Of a stretch of DNA of 47,952 bases, positions 35,024 through 43,917 are shown in pieces (within the stretch, counting starts at the first letter, position 1; each line of letters starts with the position of its first letter). The DNA lies in the NCBI GenBank assembly GCA_020629775.1, contig JAHDCP010000010.1, positions 1 to 47,952 on the forward strand, read 5' to 3'. Position numbers and translations under genes: made by a program. The stretch comes from Planktomarina sp. Lineage in GTDB: Bacteria > Pseudomonadota > Alphaproteobacteria > Rhodobacterales > Rhodobacteraceae. Below the pieces are notes generated by a model. The model worked only from the letters and a program-made list of their open reading frames with translations. It was not told the DNA's origin and made no database searches.

Positions 35024-36814
35024 ATGTCTGATATCACGTCTGCTGGAAACATTTCCGGCGCGGACAAGCGCGCGTCGTCTGCCCAAGTTGGTGTTTTTCG
35101 GGCCTTGGTGCCATTCTTTGCACCCTATCGCTGGTCCGTTGCGTTTGCGGCGGCGGCGCTGCTGCTGACGGCATCTGTTTCACTGATCTTGCCCATGGCG
35201 GCGCGGCGGGTTGTGGATGGGTTCAACACTGGTGATTTTGATCTTCTGGATCGCTATTTCGCGGCGGCCTTTGGCATTGCGCTTATTTTTGCCTTTGGCA
35301 CGGGACTGCGTTACTTTTTGGTGACCCGCTTGGGCGAAAGGGTAGTGGCCGATATCCGGCGTGCGGTGTTTGATCGCATGATCGGCATGTCGCCTGCGTA
35401 TTACGAACAGATCCGCACGGGCGAAGTGTTAAGCCGCATCACCACGGACACCACGTTGATCTTGGCGGTGATCGGGTCATCGGTCAGTTGGTTCTTGCGC
35501 AACATCCTGTTGCTGACGGGCGGGTTGATCATGATGATCTGGACCAGCCCAGGGCTGACGGCCATGGTGCTTTTGATCGTGCCTGTGATTTTGCTGCCAA
35601 TCTTGGCGCTGGGGCGCAAACTGCGAAAACTCAGCCGCGAAAACCAAGATTGGATCGCGGCGGCGTCCGCCCAGGCTTCTGAAACATTGCAAGCTGTTCA
35701 AACCGTGCAGGCTTTCACTCAAGAACAAGGCACGCGTGCGTCTTTTGGCACCGTCACCGAACAGTCCTTCATCAGCGCCAAAGCACGGATCTCAGTGCGG
35801 GCGTTGATCACGATTATCGTGATCTTTGTCGTGTTTTCCGGTATTCTTGGTGTGCTTTGGATCGGGGCAAGCAATGTGCGGGCAGGGACGATGACACCGG
35901 GCGAATTGGTGCAATTTGTCATCTATGCCGGGATTGTCGCATCGTCCGTGGCGGCCTTGTCTGAACTGTGGGCAGAACTGCAACGCGCTGCAGGGGCCAC
36001 AGAACGGCTGGTGGAATTGCTGAACGCGGATGACACGTTGATGGATGTGCCGACCCCCAAAGCGGCCATCCCCGGCGTTATTGCCTTTGAAAATGTCCAA
36101 TTTGCGTTTCCCAGCCGTCAAGATACGCCTGCGTTGAACGGTGTCAGCTTTACGGTGCAGCCCGGTGAAACCGTGGCCATCGTGGGGCCGTCAGGGGCGG
36201 GCAAGTCGACAGTGATCCAACTTCTTTTGCGTTTCTTTGATCCGCAATCAGGCCGTGTGACTTTGGATGGCATCGACCTGCGGGATGTGTCGCGCCCTGA
36301 TCTGCGGTCGCATTATGCCCTGGTGCCCCAAGATCCGGTGATTTTTGCAGGCTCTGCGCGTGAAAATATCGCCTTCGGGGACCCGGACGCCGACATGCCA
36401 ACCATCAAACAGGCCGCCCAAGCGGCAGCGGCGGATGGCTTCATCAGCGCCTTGCCTGATGGGTATGACACGTTTGTCGGCGAACGCGGCGTGATGCTGT
36501 CTGGTGGGCAAAAGCAGCGCATTGCCATTGCCCGTGCCATTTTGCGCAACGCGCCCATCGTACTGCTGGACGAGGCAACATCCGCCCTGGATGCCGAAAG
36601 CGAAGCCGCCGTTCAAACCGCCTTTGAAGACATGTCCAAGGACCGCACCACCATTGTGGTGGCGCACCGCTTGGCCACGGTGAAAAAGGCAGATCGGATT
36701 TTGGTGATGGAAAACGGTGAAGTTGTTGATCAAGGAACCCACGCAGAATTGGTGGCCAAAGGCGGGCTTTATGCGCGTTTGGCGCGGTTGCAGTTCACAG
36801 CTGACGACGTTTGA
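35024..36814 (+). CDS. ABC transporter, fused permease and ATPase (exporter type)
   Basis: A 596-residue half-transporter: six transmembrane helices (about residues 35-320) followed by one nucleotide-binding domain. Walker A is GPSGAGKSTVIQLLL, the signature LSGGQKQRIAIARAI, Walker B IVLLDEATSALDAESE and the switch His in VVAHRLATV. It resembles the MsbA/LmrA/BmrA-like exporters and should act as a homodimer. ATG 35024 is used; an upstream TTG is less likely. Gene order with an acyl-CoA synthetase gives no substrate. Lipids or drugs are guesses. Confidence 0.88.
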   Translation: MSDITSAGNISGADKRASSAQVGVFRALVPFFAPYRWSVAFAAAALLLTASVSLILPMAARRVVDGFNTGDFDLLDRYFAAAFGIALIFAFGTGLRYFLVTRLGERVVADIRRAVFDRMIGMSPAYYEQIRTGEVLSRITTDTTLILAVIGSSVSWFLRNILLLTGGLIMMIWTSPGLTAMVLLIVPVILLPILALGRKLRKLSRENQDWIAAASAQASETLQAVQTVQAFTQEQGTRASFGTVTEQSFISAKARISVRALITIIVIFVVFSGILGVLWIGASNVRAGTMTPGELVQFVIYAGIVASSVAALSELWAELQRAAGATERLVELLNADDTLMDVPTPKAAIPGVIAFENVQFAFPSRQDTPALNGVSFTVQPGETVAIVGPSGAGKSTVIQLLLRFFDPQSGRVTLDGIDLRDVSRPDLRSHYALVPQDPVIFAGSARENIAFGDPDADMPTIKQAAQAAAADGFISALPDGYDTFVGERGVMLSGGQKQRIAIARAILRNAPIVLLDEATSALDAESEAAVQTAFEDMSKDRTTIVVAHRLATVKKADRILVMENGEVVDQGTHAELVAKGGLYARLARLQFTADDV

Positions 36815-36840
36815 TCTGCGCCTAACCAAAGGCACAGATC
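36813..36840 (+). terminator. Hairpin after the ABC transporter gene
   Basis: GATCTG-c-GCC and GGC-a-CAGATC form a nine-base-pair stem with one mismatch around an eight-base loop; it overlaps the stop codon of the ABC gene. No T-tract follows, so it is a weak candidate terminator. Confidence 0.35.
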
Positions 36841-36968
36841 CAATATGTGGGGTGCTTTGCCGTCTTTGCTGGACCTAACGTCACTTGCGCACCAATTGCT
36901 TGCCTAATTGCGCGTTTGCGCCCATCCTGCCTGCCAAGGCCAAAAAAGGGCCAAAGGGAGGAATATAA

Positions 36969-38843
36969 ATGGGATTTGCCAACAAGGCCGATATCGACGC
37001 CGTCGTCAACGAAATGCCGTGGGACGCGCGTGATGTATCCAAAACGCTTTATCAATTTTTAGACCGCGTTGCCACGAACCACGGGTCCAAGCCAGGCGTC
37101 AGCTTTCAAATCATGTCTGGACCGAAAGACAAGGCCGAAACACTGACGTGGAAACAATTCCGCGATCAATCGGTTCAAGCGGCCAACCTGTTCCGCCGCT
37201 TGGGTGTGGGGGAAACCGACGTTGTGGCGTACATGCTGCCCGTGTGTAACGAAGCGGCTTTGACGTTGATCGGTGGCGGCATCGCGGGCATCGCAAACCC
37301 CATCAACCCATTGCTGGAGGCCGACCAGATCGGTGCCATCCTGCGTGAAACCAACGCCAAGGTTTTGGTCACATTGAAGGGCTTTCCTAAAACGGACGTG
37401 CCCCAAAAAGCGGCAGAGGCTGTGGCCCTGGCCCCCAATGTGAAACACGTGATTGAAGTGGATTTGAACCGTTATCTGTCGGGTGCAAAAAAGCTGATCG
37501 TGCCTTTGATCCGCCCCAAAGTGAAGCACACCAGCGGCGCGCAGATCTTGGATTTCACCAAGGAAGTGGGCAAACAAAACACGAATTTGGATTTCGCTGA
37601 CAGTGATGGGGACCGCGTTGCGGCATACTTCCACACCGGCGGCACCACAGGCATGCCCAAAGTGGCCCAACACAAGTATTCCGGCATGGTCTACAACGGT
37701 TGGCTGGGCGACACGCTGTTGTTTGAACCGGAAGACAACATCATCTGCCCATTGCCTTTGTTCCACGTGTTTGCCTGCCACGTCATCTTGATGGCAATGA
37801 TCAGTTCAGGGGCCCATGTGATTTTCCCAACGCCGCAAGGATATCGCGGGGACGGGGTGTTTGATAACTTCTGGAAATTGATTGAACGTTGGAACGTGAC
37901 GTTCATGATCACCGTGCCTACGGCCTTGTCTGCCTTGATGCAGCGTCCCGTGGATGCGGATGTTTCTTCGCTGAAAACAGCGTTTTCTGGGTCCAGCCCT
38001 TTGCCGATCGAACTGTTCAAACGGTTCGAAAAAGCCACCGGCGTGGAAGTTGTGGAAGGCTACGGCCTGACAGAAGCCACATGCTTGGTCAGCTGTAACC
38101 CGAACTTGGGTGCCAAGAAGATCGGTTCTGTGGGCATTCCGTTGCCATATACGGATGTGAAAATCCTGCTGGACACCGCCGATGGCCCCAAAGAATGCGA
38201 CACCAACGAAATCGGTGAAATCTGCGTTTCCAACCCCGGCGTTTTCGCGGGCAACACGTATACAGAAGCCAAAAAGAACGACAACCTGTACCACTATGAC
38301 ACGCACCTGCGCACAGGCGACTTGGGGCGGGTCGACGAAGACGGGTATCTGTTCATCACAGGCCGCGCCAAGGATTTGATCATTCGCGGTGGTCACAACA
38401 TTGATCCGGCTGAAATCGAAGAAGCCTTGGCGGGCCACGAAGCGGTGGGCTTTGTTGGGGCCATCGGTCAGCCTGATGCGCACGCCGGTGAAATTCCCGC
38501 GGCCTATGTTGAATTGGTGGAAGGCGCGTCCGTTACGACGGATGAACTGCTGGAGTTTGCCAAATCCAAGATCAGCGAACGTGCGGCACATCCCAAGTAC
38601 ATGGAAATCTTGGATGAGCTGCCCAAGACCGCCGTGGGCAAAGTATTCAAACCCGACCTGCGAAAATCCGCCATCACGCGCATCTACAATGCCGCTTTGG
38701 CCGATGCCGGTGTGGATGCCAAAGTCACATCTGTGGTGGAAGACAAACAGCGTGGCTTGGTGGCCAAAGTGCAGGGTGGGGCGGCGGATGACGCAGTCAC
38801 TGAGGTGCTGGGATCGTTCACACGCCCCTGGGATCGCGCATAA
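36969..38843 (+). CDS. Acyl-CoA synthetase (AMP-forming ligase)
   Basis: A 624-residue ANL-superfamily enzyme that activates a carboxylic acid to the acyl-AMP and then to the thioester. The P-loop HTGGTTGMPKVAQHK, the EGYGLTEATC motif, the RTGDLGRVDEDGYLFITGR hinge, GGHNIDPAEIE and the C-terminal Lys in KTAVGKVFKPDLR are intact. A GGGAGGA site precedes ATG 36969. It looks like the fatty acid or medium-chain synthetases found across Rhodobacteraceae. It stands alone, ended by a strong hairpin at 38868. The acyl substrate is not known. Confidence 0.9.
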   Translation: MGFANKADIDAVVNEMPWDARDVSKTLYQFLDRVATNHGSKPGVSFQIMSGPKDKAETLTWKQFRDQSVQAANLFRRLGVGETDVVAYMLPVCNEAALTLIGGGIAGIANPINPLLEADQIGAILRETNAKVLVTLKGFPKTDVPQKAAEAVALAPNVKHVIEVDLNRYLSGAKKLIVPLIRPKVKHTSGAQILDFTKEVGKQNTNLDFADSDGDRVAAYFHTGGTTGMPKVAQHKYSGMVYNGWLGDTLLFEPEDNIICPLPLFHVFACHVILMAMISSGAHVIFPTPQGYRGDGVFDNFWKLIERWNVTFMITVPTALSALMQRPVDADVSSLKTAFSGSSPLPIELFKRFEKATGVEVVEGYGLTEATCLVSCNPNLGAKKIGSVGIPLPYTDVKILLDTADGPKECDTNEIGEICVSNPGVFAGNTYTEAKKNDNLYHYDTHLRTGDLGRVDEDGYLFITGRAKDLIIRGGHNIDPAEIEEALAGHEAVGFVGAIGQPDAHAGEIPAAYVELVEGASVTTDELLEFAKSKISERAAHPKYMEILDELPKTAVGKVFKPDLRKSAITRIYNAALADAGVDAKVTSVVEDKQRGLVAKVQGGAADDAVTEVLGSFTRPWDRA

Positions 38844-38867
38844 CCACTATTGTTGATAAATGAAATG

Positions 38868-38893
38868 AAAGGCCGGGTTTTCCCGACCTTTTT
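38868..38893 (+). terminator. Rho-independent terminator after the acyl-CoA synthetase gene
   Basis: AAAGG-c-CGGG and CCCG-a-CCTTT pair around TTTT and run into TTTTT. It lies 24 bases after the stop codon. The convergent tpiA gene ends at 38922, so the hairpin may also serve the minus strand. Confidence 0.75.
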
Positions 38894-38921
38894 CACATGC
38901 GAATATTGATTTTTGAAGGTG

Positions 38922-39644
38922 TCAGCTGGCGGAAAGTGCGGCGATGATGGGGGCGAAATCATCGGCTTTCAGGCTGGCGCCGCCCACCAAGGCGCCGTTC
39001 ACATTGCCCACGGCGAAAATCTCTGTGGCGTTGGTGGCTTTGACAGACCCGCCGTACAACAGCGGAATATCCCCACCAGGGATCATGGCAATCACTTGCG
39101 CGCGCAATGCATCGTGCACTTGTGCGATTTGGTCGATGGTAGGGGTTAAGCCGGTGCCGATGGCCCAGACGGGTTCATAGGCGATCACCACGGTTGCGTC
39201 ATGGGGCACAGACCCCGCGACCTGGGTTTCCACCACTGCAAGTGTTTCACCTGCCTCGCGTTCCGTCAGGGTTTCCCCCACGCAGATTACAGGCACCATG
39301 CCCGCCGTCAGCACGGCTTGGGCTTTGGCCATGACCATTTCGTTTGTTTCGCCGTGGTCGCTGCGCCGTTCAGAGTGGCCCACGATCACATGGCTTGCGC
39401 CCAAGTCTTTGACCATGGCTGCCGACACATCACCGGTGTGCGCACCGTTGGTTTGGGTGTGACAGTCCTGGGCCCCAATCATGACCCGGTTTTGGGCAGT
39501 GTCCACAGCAGGACCAATCAGTGTAAATGGGGGGCAAACCAGAACGTCACAGTCAGCATGTGTCGCAGCAATGCCCTCAAGCTGGGTCAACGCTGCGCGC
39601 GTTCCGTTCATTTTCCAGTTACCAGCGGCGATTTTGCGAGGCAT
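38922..39644 (-). CDS. tpiA: Triosephosphate isomerase
   Basis: A 240-residue TIM barrel that interconverts glyceraldehyde 3-phosphate and dihydroxyacetone phosphate. Lys11 (AGNWKMNG), His90 (IVGHSERR), Glu157 (AYEPVWAIGTG) and the phosphate loop YGGSVKATN are all present. It is slightly shorter than the roughly 250 residues of many orthologs. It follows the TfoX-like gene by 18 bases on the minus strand and ends at a bidirectional-looking hairpin. Confidence 0.96.
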   Translation of the reverse strand: MPRKIAAGNWKMNGTRAALTQLEGIAATHADCDVLVCPPFTLIGPAVDTAQNRVMIGAQDCHTQTNGAHTGDVSAAMVKDLGASHVIVGHSERRSDHGETNEMVMAKAQAVLTAGMVPVICVGETLTEREAGETLAVVETQVAGSVPHDATVVIAYEPVWAIGTGLTPTIDQIAQVHDALRAQVIAMIPGGDIPLLYGGSVKATNATEIFAVGNVNGALVGGASLKADDFAPIIAALSAS

Positions 39645-39662
39645 GGGGGCGTCCTTTTGGGG

Positions 39663-39989
39663 TTAGGTGTTTTGAGACAAAGACTTGCGCGCCCAATCGC
39701 ACGCCAGTTCTGGGTCATCCAAGGCGTCTTCGGGCAGGGTCCAATAGCCCATCGTGCCAACTTTGCCGTCTTTCTTGGAATACGAAAAAATGCTGGACCC
39801 TTCGGCCGCCAGATCATCGGCCAAGCTGTCTTTGGCTTTTACCAATAATTTTCCATCTGGCCCAATGATGGCAAAGATCACGCCGTCGCAGTATATCGAC
39901 AAACCGCCAAACATTTTGCGCGTTGTGATGGGGCCAAGATCCGCAAACAGATCCTTTGCGAATTCGATGTCTTCGTTAGATATTGTCAA
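39663..39989 (-). CDS. TfoX/Sxy N-terminal domain protein
   Basis: A 108-residue single-domain protein. The KMFGGLSIYCDGVIFAII stretch and the later GKLLVKAKD and YWTLPEDALDDPE segments are typical of the TfoX N-terminal domain. It lacks the C-terminal domain found in the competence regulator TfoX/Sxy, so a competence role is unproven. It overlaps the SufA-like gene by four bases and precedes tpiA, all on the minus strand. Confidence 0.88.
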   Translation of the reverse strand: MTISNEDIEFAKDLFADLGPITTRKMFGGLSIYCDGVIFAIIGPDGKLLVKAKDSLADDLAAEGSSIFSYSKKDGKVGTMGYWTLPEDALDDPELACDWARKSLSQNT

Positions 39990-40351
39990 AGCTTTTCAGA
40001 CATTTCCGCGTCGAACTTGATGCTTTCTCCGCAGCCGCAGGCATCCACCACGTTTGGGTTGCGGAACTTGAAGCTGCTGTCCAGCAAAGTGGTTTCATAA
40101 TCGATTTCAGTGCCAAACAAAAACATCTGGGCCATGGGCGCGATGATCACCCGTGCACCTTCATGGTCCACCACCACGTCGTGTTCTTCGGCGGCATCGA
40201 CGAAATCCATGGTGTATTCCATCCCGGCACAGCCGCCCTTTTTAACACCGATTTTCAAACCGAACCTTGTGTCTTGATCCATCAGCTTTTTGATCTGCGT
40301 GGCAGCTTGGGGGGTGATGGTGACGGGGTCGCTTCCTGGGATGCCGAACAT
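39986..40351 (-). CDS. sufA: A-type iron-sulfur carrier protein (SufA/ErpA/IscA family)
   Basis: A 121-residue HesB-family protein that carries Fe-S clusters from the SUF scaffold to target proteins. The three conserved Cys are visible: Cys41 (KKGGCAGMEY), Cys105 and Cys107 (DACGCGES). Usual length for the family. The symbol is by family resemblance; ErpA or IscA cannot be excluded without phylogeny. Another Fe-S assembly gene (sufT type) lies 1.5 kb upstream on the same strand. Confidence 0.87.
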   Translation of the reverse strand: MFGIPGSDPVTITPQAATQIKKLMDQDTRFGLKIGVKKGGCAGMEYTMDFVDAAEEHDVVVDHEGARVIIAPMAQMFLFGTEIDYETTLLDSSFKFRNPNVVDACGCGESIKFDAEMSEKL

Positions 40352-40378
40352 AGGGGGGCCTTTCGTGTTAAGACCAAA

Positions 40379-41080
40379 CTATGCGTCCAGTGGGGGTGGT
40401 GCAAGGGTGTCCAAGGCAAACCCAGTGGCATAGGCCACGGCAAAGGCCCAGGCAAAGCTGGCCAGGGTGCCGATCAGAATGTATTCGCTGGCGGATTTGG
40501 CATCACGAAAGCGGATGATGGATTTGGCGGTGATTAAGAAGCCCACACCGGCCGGTTCCCCCACCAAGATTAGCCCATAGATCAGCCCGCGTTCCAGAAG
40601 GCCAATCATGCGCCCGGCCCCTAAAATGCCTGTCTTTTCAGGGGTATGGGATAAAGATTGCACCACAAATTGCACCAATGGACCCCCGGCTTGGGATGCC
40701 ACCACCAGCCCTGTGATAACGATTAAGGGGGCCGTGATGGCTGCGTGATACTGCGCCCAAATCAGCGGGGATGTGATCATAAGCGCCGCTGCTGCCAGCA
40801 CCGCGATGTGCAGGGCTTGGTCCAAGGTGAAAGCCCAAAAATTGTTTCCAATAAACCGGGCTTTGACCCAATCGATGGCCGTATGAGACACCACAATCCC
40901 GGCCCACACGGCCCAATGGGTCCCGCCCAGCGCCAGGGCGGTCAGAACGCCCACAATGGCCCCGTGGCACATCAGCCCCTTGGCTTGGGCTTTGTGATCC
41001 ACCATCCATTTGGTCTGGAACACAAAATCCCCCGCCACATGGGCTGCGAACAACACAAGGAAGGTGAAGCTCATGTCCAT
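40379..41080 (-). CDS. DUF3307 family membrane protein
   Basis: A 233-residue membrane protein with about six hydrophobic helices. The opening FLVLFAAHVAGDFVFQTKWMV with its Asp and Gln is the DUF3307 hallmark, followed by HTAIDWVKARF. Function is unknown. ATG 41080 has GGGAGAG seven bases upstream. It lies 90 bases downstream of the SatD-like gene; these two families often occur together. The three 30-bp repeats lie in that gap. Confidence 0.85.
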   Translation of the reverse strand: MDMSFTFLVLFAAHVAGDFVFQTKWMVDHKAQAKGLMCHGAIVGVLTALALGGTHWAVWAGIVVSHTAIDWVKARFIGNNFWAFTLDQALHIAVLAAAALMITSPLIWAQYHAAITAPLIVITGLVVASQAGGPLVQFVVQSLSHTPEKTGILGAGRMIGLLERGLIYGLILVGEPAGVGFLITAKSIIRFRDAKSASEYILIGTLASFAWAFAVAYATGFALDTLAPPPLDA

Positions 41081-41109
41081 GGTTAAACTCTCCCGAAAAA
41101 AGGGTCGGT

Positions 41110-41199
41110 GTCAGTGGAATACGGCTGACGCATGGACTTGTCAGTCATAAACGGCTGACGTGAGGCATTGTCAGTCATATTTGGTTGACGCATCGGTCA
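41110..41199. repeat. Three tandem 30-bp repeats with inverted GTCAG/CTGAC pairs
   Basis: Units start at 41110, 41140 and 41170. Each begins GTCAGT and has the inverted partner CTGAC (TTGAC in unit 3) ten bases later. The unit length of 30 bases is nearly three helical turns. Unit 3 overlaps the last codons and stop of the SatD-like gene. The same nine bases GGCTGACGC recur at 41822-41830, 19 bases before the SatD-like start. Best read as an operator array for the SatD-like protein or another regulator. Confidence 0.7.
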
Positions 41200-41803
41200 G
41201 TGCCTCCAACGCTGTGGCAAAGGCCTCGAACCCACTGCGGTCCAAATGGGTGTGAATAGACTGTTTTTTTACTCCAGCTTTGTCCGCTAATGCGCTGATA
41301 TTAAGGGATTCACCAGATTTTAGGGCTGCGTCGCAGGTTTGCGCTTGCCGGGCGGTCCACCCTTTGGCGATTTCTTCCATCAGTGGGAATGTGCTGCGCC
41401 AGGCCAGCGGGCAGTCAGGGGCAACCCAAAGCGTTTTGCCCCGATCCATCCCTTCCAAACCGTGCCCGGACGCCAAAAAGGAAGGCCCAGAACTGGCGGA
41501 AAGATCGCTGTTGGGCACTTGCGCGTCCCCCAGGGCCAACGCCACACGGGTCCGAATTTTGAGGCTGTGCAACCCCGACCAAATCAAGGCCAGGGCCAGC
41601 GGCGCTGTGGTGGCGTTTGAAACCGCCATTTGCCAGCCGTCCCCCCGAAACCGATCAAACCAAACCTCTGACTTTTGTGTGCGGCGCAGCCAATCGGCAG
41701 CTTGCACCAAGGCCGCAAAGCCAGCATCCAACGCGCCGGGTTCCAAGTTTTGGGACCCAACGATATCTCCGGTGAGGACTGCGATATTTTTGTACTGCGC
41801 CAT
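41171..41803 (-). CDS. SatD-like protein with C-terminal helix-turn-helix
   Basis: A 210-residue protein. The N-terminal AVLTGDIVGSQ, later VWFDRFRGDGWQM and the RTRVALALGDA segments match the SatD family, whose fold recalls nucleotide cyclase-like domains. The C-terminal part, LNISALADKAGVKKQSIHTH, looks like a helix-turn-helix, so the protein may bind DNA. No clear Shine-Dalgarno is seen before ATG 41803. It forms a pair with the DUF3307 gene. In streptococci satD is known from an acid-tolerance locus, but no biochemical role is established that I can apply here. Confidence 0.8.
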   Translation of the reverse strand: MAQYKNIAVLTGDIVGSQNLEPGALDAGFAALVQAADWLRRTQKSEVWFDRFRGDGWQMAVSNATTAPLALALIWSGLHSLKIRTRVALALGDAQVPNSDLSASSGPSFLASGHGLEGMDRGKTLWVAPDCPLAWRSTFPLMEEIAKGWTARQAQTCDAALKSGESLNISALADKAGVKKQSIHTHLDRSGFEAFATALEALTDASTKYD

Positions 41804-41830
41804 GATTTGGACGCTACTGCAGGCTGACGC

Positions 41831-42190
41831 TTACATAAAGCCCAATTCAAGACGCGCTTCATCGGACATCATGTCCATGCCCCAGGGCGGTTCCCAGGTC
41901 AGTTCCACATCCACCTGTTTCACACCAGCGATGGGTTCTATGGCTTCTGCCACCCAACCAGGCATTTCACCCGCCACCGGACAACCCGGTGCGGTCAACG
42001 TCATGATGACGTTCACTTCATTTTGGTCATTGATTTCAATGGTATAAACCAATCCCAGGTCATAGATATTGACCGGAATTTCAGGGTCAAACACCGTGCG
42101 GATGCCTTCTACGATTGTATCGTACAGGTCATGGTCCGTGGTGGAAGGCTTGATCAGCGGCGTGCCTTCCAGGTTTTCAAGATCGTTCAT
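41831..42190 (-). CDS. sufT: SUF system Fe-S assembly protein SufT (MIP18/DUF59 family)
   Basis: A 119-residue DUF59 protein. The YDLGLVYTIEI, MTLTAPGCPVAGEMP (with the reactive Cys) and LTWEPPWGMDMMSDEARLELG stretches are typical. Members help mature Fe-S proteins; in alphaproteobacteria the gene usually sits with suf genes. Here it lies between a small lipoprotein gene and the SatD-like gene, and a SufA-type gene is 1.5 kb downstream on the same strand. The PaaD-type alternative is unlikely without a paa cluster. Confidence 0.88.
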   Translation of the reverse strand: MNDLENLEGTPLIKPSTTDHDLYDTIVEGIRTVFDPEIPVNIYDLGLVYTIEINDQNEVNVIMTLTAPGCPVAGEMPGWVAEAIEPIAGVKQVDVELTWEPPWGMDMMSDEARLELGFM

Positions 42191-42204
42191 GTCTTTGGGG
42201 TTCC

Positions 42205-42696
42205 TTAACCGCAGGTCACAGACAAAATGCGTGCGTCGGGTGTGTTTTCAGCAGACCCTGCGCTGCGGGTGCTGACCCGTACCAACATGCGGTTTGGATT
42301 CACAGATTCAAGCTTTTGGTTGCGTCCAATCACCACAGCATTGCCGGGCAGGGCGATGTCAAACGTGATGGCATAGGGTTCGCCCGTCAAAAACGCAAAA
42401 TCAACCGCGCCACAGCTGTCTGTGCCAGAGGTTTGGATTTTTGCACGCCCCGCCACTGGGGGCGTGGTGGCGATAATGGCCGCAGGGCGGGAATCTTCGG
42501 CAGTAATGGGCGGTGGTGGCGCGTCTTTCCCAGGGGATGCAGGGGCAGGTGCGGTTTCTTCCGGGGCCGTTGGGGTGGGTTTTTCAACCGTTGGTGCCTC
42601 TGATGTTGTGCTGGATGCCGCATCATTGGGGGCCACGGGCATATCACAGGCCACAAGGACAAACGCCGCAACGGCAAGTGGAACGATACGCAACAT
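42205..42696 (-). CDS. Lipoprotein with I78 peptidase inhibitor-like domain
   Basis: A 163-residue protein. Residues 1-17 form a lipoprotein signal ending in LVAC (Cys17). A Pro/Thr/Ala/Glu-rich linker of about 60 residues follows. The C-terminal 70 residues start at SCGAVDFAFLTGEPY and end at ILSVTCG, with the paired Cys, the IGRNQKLESVNPNRM segment and the final CG of the I78 inhibitor family. It may protect the envelope from serine proteases. ATG 42696 has AAGGA seven bases upstream. A long frame continuing upstream runs antisense to tgt and is not real. It precedes sufT by 14 bases. Confidence 0.75.
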   Translation of the reverse strand: MLRIVPLAVAAFVLVACDMPVAPNDAASSTTSEAPTVEKPTPTAPEETAPAPASPGKDAPPPPITAEDSRPAAIIATTPPVAGRAKIQTSGTDSCGAVDFAFLTGEPYAITFDIALPGNAVVIGRNQKLESVNPNRMLVRVSTRSAGSAENTPDARILSVTCG

Positions 42697-42786
42697 GGAA
42701 GATTCCTTTGAAAGGCGAGAAGTTTTGTCGGTTATAGGAACGCGCCCAAGACTTGTCAAAACGCTTGCAATGGGGGACAGGGGCAT

Positions 42787-43917
42787 ATGACAGATCGCAT
42801 TCAGTTTCAGCTTCACAAAACATCCGGCAAAGCGCGTACAGGGGTCTTGCAAACGCCCCGCGGTGATATTCGCACGCCCGCTTTCATGCCTGTGGGCACC
42901 GCGGCCACGGTTAAGGCCATGACCACCGATGCAGTGCGATCCACGGGTGCCGATATTTTGCTGGGCAACACGTATCATTTGATGCTGCGCCCCACTGCGG
43001 AACGGGTGGACCGCATGGGTGGCCTGCACAAATTCATGAACTGGGACCGTCCCATTTTGACCGACAGCGGCGGGTTCCAAGTGATGAGTTTGGCCGATTT
43101 GCGTAAATTGACCGAAGAAGGCGTAACCTTCAAATCCCACGTGGACGGTTCCAAACACCACCTGACGCCCGAACGGTCCATGGAAATTCAAAAGCTGTTG
43201 GGCAGTGATATCGTCATGTGCTTTGACGAATGCCCGGCATTGCCTGCAGATCGCAAAGCGATCGAAGACAGCATGCGTTTGTCCATGCGGTGGGCCGCCC
43301 GGTCGCGTGATGCGTTTGGGGACCGGCCAGGCCACGCGTTGTTTGGCATCCAACAAGGTGGTTTGGAAAAAGACTTGCGCGCTGAGAGTGCCACGGCCCT
43401 GCAAAATATCGGCTTTGAAGGCTATGCCATCGGCGGGTTGGCTGTGGGCGAAGGGCAGGATGCCATGTTCAAAGTGTTGGACTTCGCCCCCGATCAATTG
43501 CCCCATGACCGCCCAAGGTACTTGATGGGCGTTGGCAAGCCATCGGACATTGTGGGCGCGGTGGCGCGGGGTGTGGACATGATGGATTGCGTTTTGCCAT
43601 CCAGGTCAGGGCGCACGGGCCAAGCGTTCACGCACTACGGTGTGGTGAACATCAAAAATGCCCGTCACCAAGATGACCCACGCCCGTTAGACGCCGATTG
43701 CACGTGCCCCACCTGTTCAAATTACAGCCGGGCATATCTGCACCACGTGTTCCGCGCCAAAGAAATCATCAGTTCAGTTTTGATGACCTGGCACAATTTG
43801 CATTACTATCAACTGCTGATGCAGGCCATGCGCGATGCCATCGCGGCTGATGCGTTCGAGGCGTTCCACACCCAATTTCACACAAATCAAGCCCGCGGTG
43901 ACATCGACCCGATTTAA
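42787..43917 (+). CDS. tgt: Queuine tRNA-ribosyltransferase
   Basis: A 376-residue enzyme that exchanges guanine-34 of Asp, Asn, His and Tyr tRNAs for a queuosine precursor. The acid Asp93 ([11 protein letters not shown]), the nucleophile Asp267 ([14 protein letters not shown]) and zinc ligands Cys305, Cys307, Cys310 and His336 ([15 protein letters not shown]) are present. Complete length. It is divergent from the I78-like lipoprotein gene and overlaps the convergent lipoprotein gene at 43914 by four bases. Confidence 0.97.
   Translation: MTDRIQFQLHKTSGKARTGVLQTPRGDIRTPAFMPVGTAATVKAMTTDAVRSTGADILLGNTYHLMLRPTAERVDRMGGLHKFMNWDRPILTDSGGFQVMSLADLRKLTEEGVTFKSHVDGSKHHLTPERSMEIQKLLGSDIVMCFDECPALPADRKAIEDSMRLSMRWAARSRDAFGDRPGHALFGIQQGGLEKDLRAESATALQNIGFEGYAIGGLAVGEGQDAMFKVLDFAPDQLPHDRPRYLMGVGKPSDIVGAVARGVDMMDCVLPSRSGRTGQAFTHYGVVNIKNARHQDDPRPLDADCTCPTCSNYSRAYLHHVFRAKEIISSVLMTWHNLHYYQLLMQAMRDAIAADAFEAFHTQFHTNQARGDIDPI

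Noticed and set aside
39663-39989. Competence regulator TfoX
   Set aside because: Only the N-terminal domain is present and no competence gene is nearby; called by domain only.
41110-41199. CRISPR-like array
   Set aside because: Only three directly adjacent imperfect units with no unique spacers and no cas genes; the inverted pairs fit an operator better.
42697-43506. Long minus-strand frame extending the I78-like lipoprotein upstream
   Set aside because: It runs antisense to tgt, has no domain there, and the lipoprotein signal with its own ribosome binding site starts at 42696.
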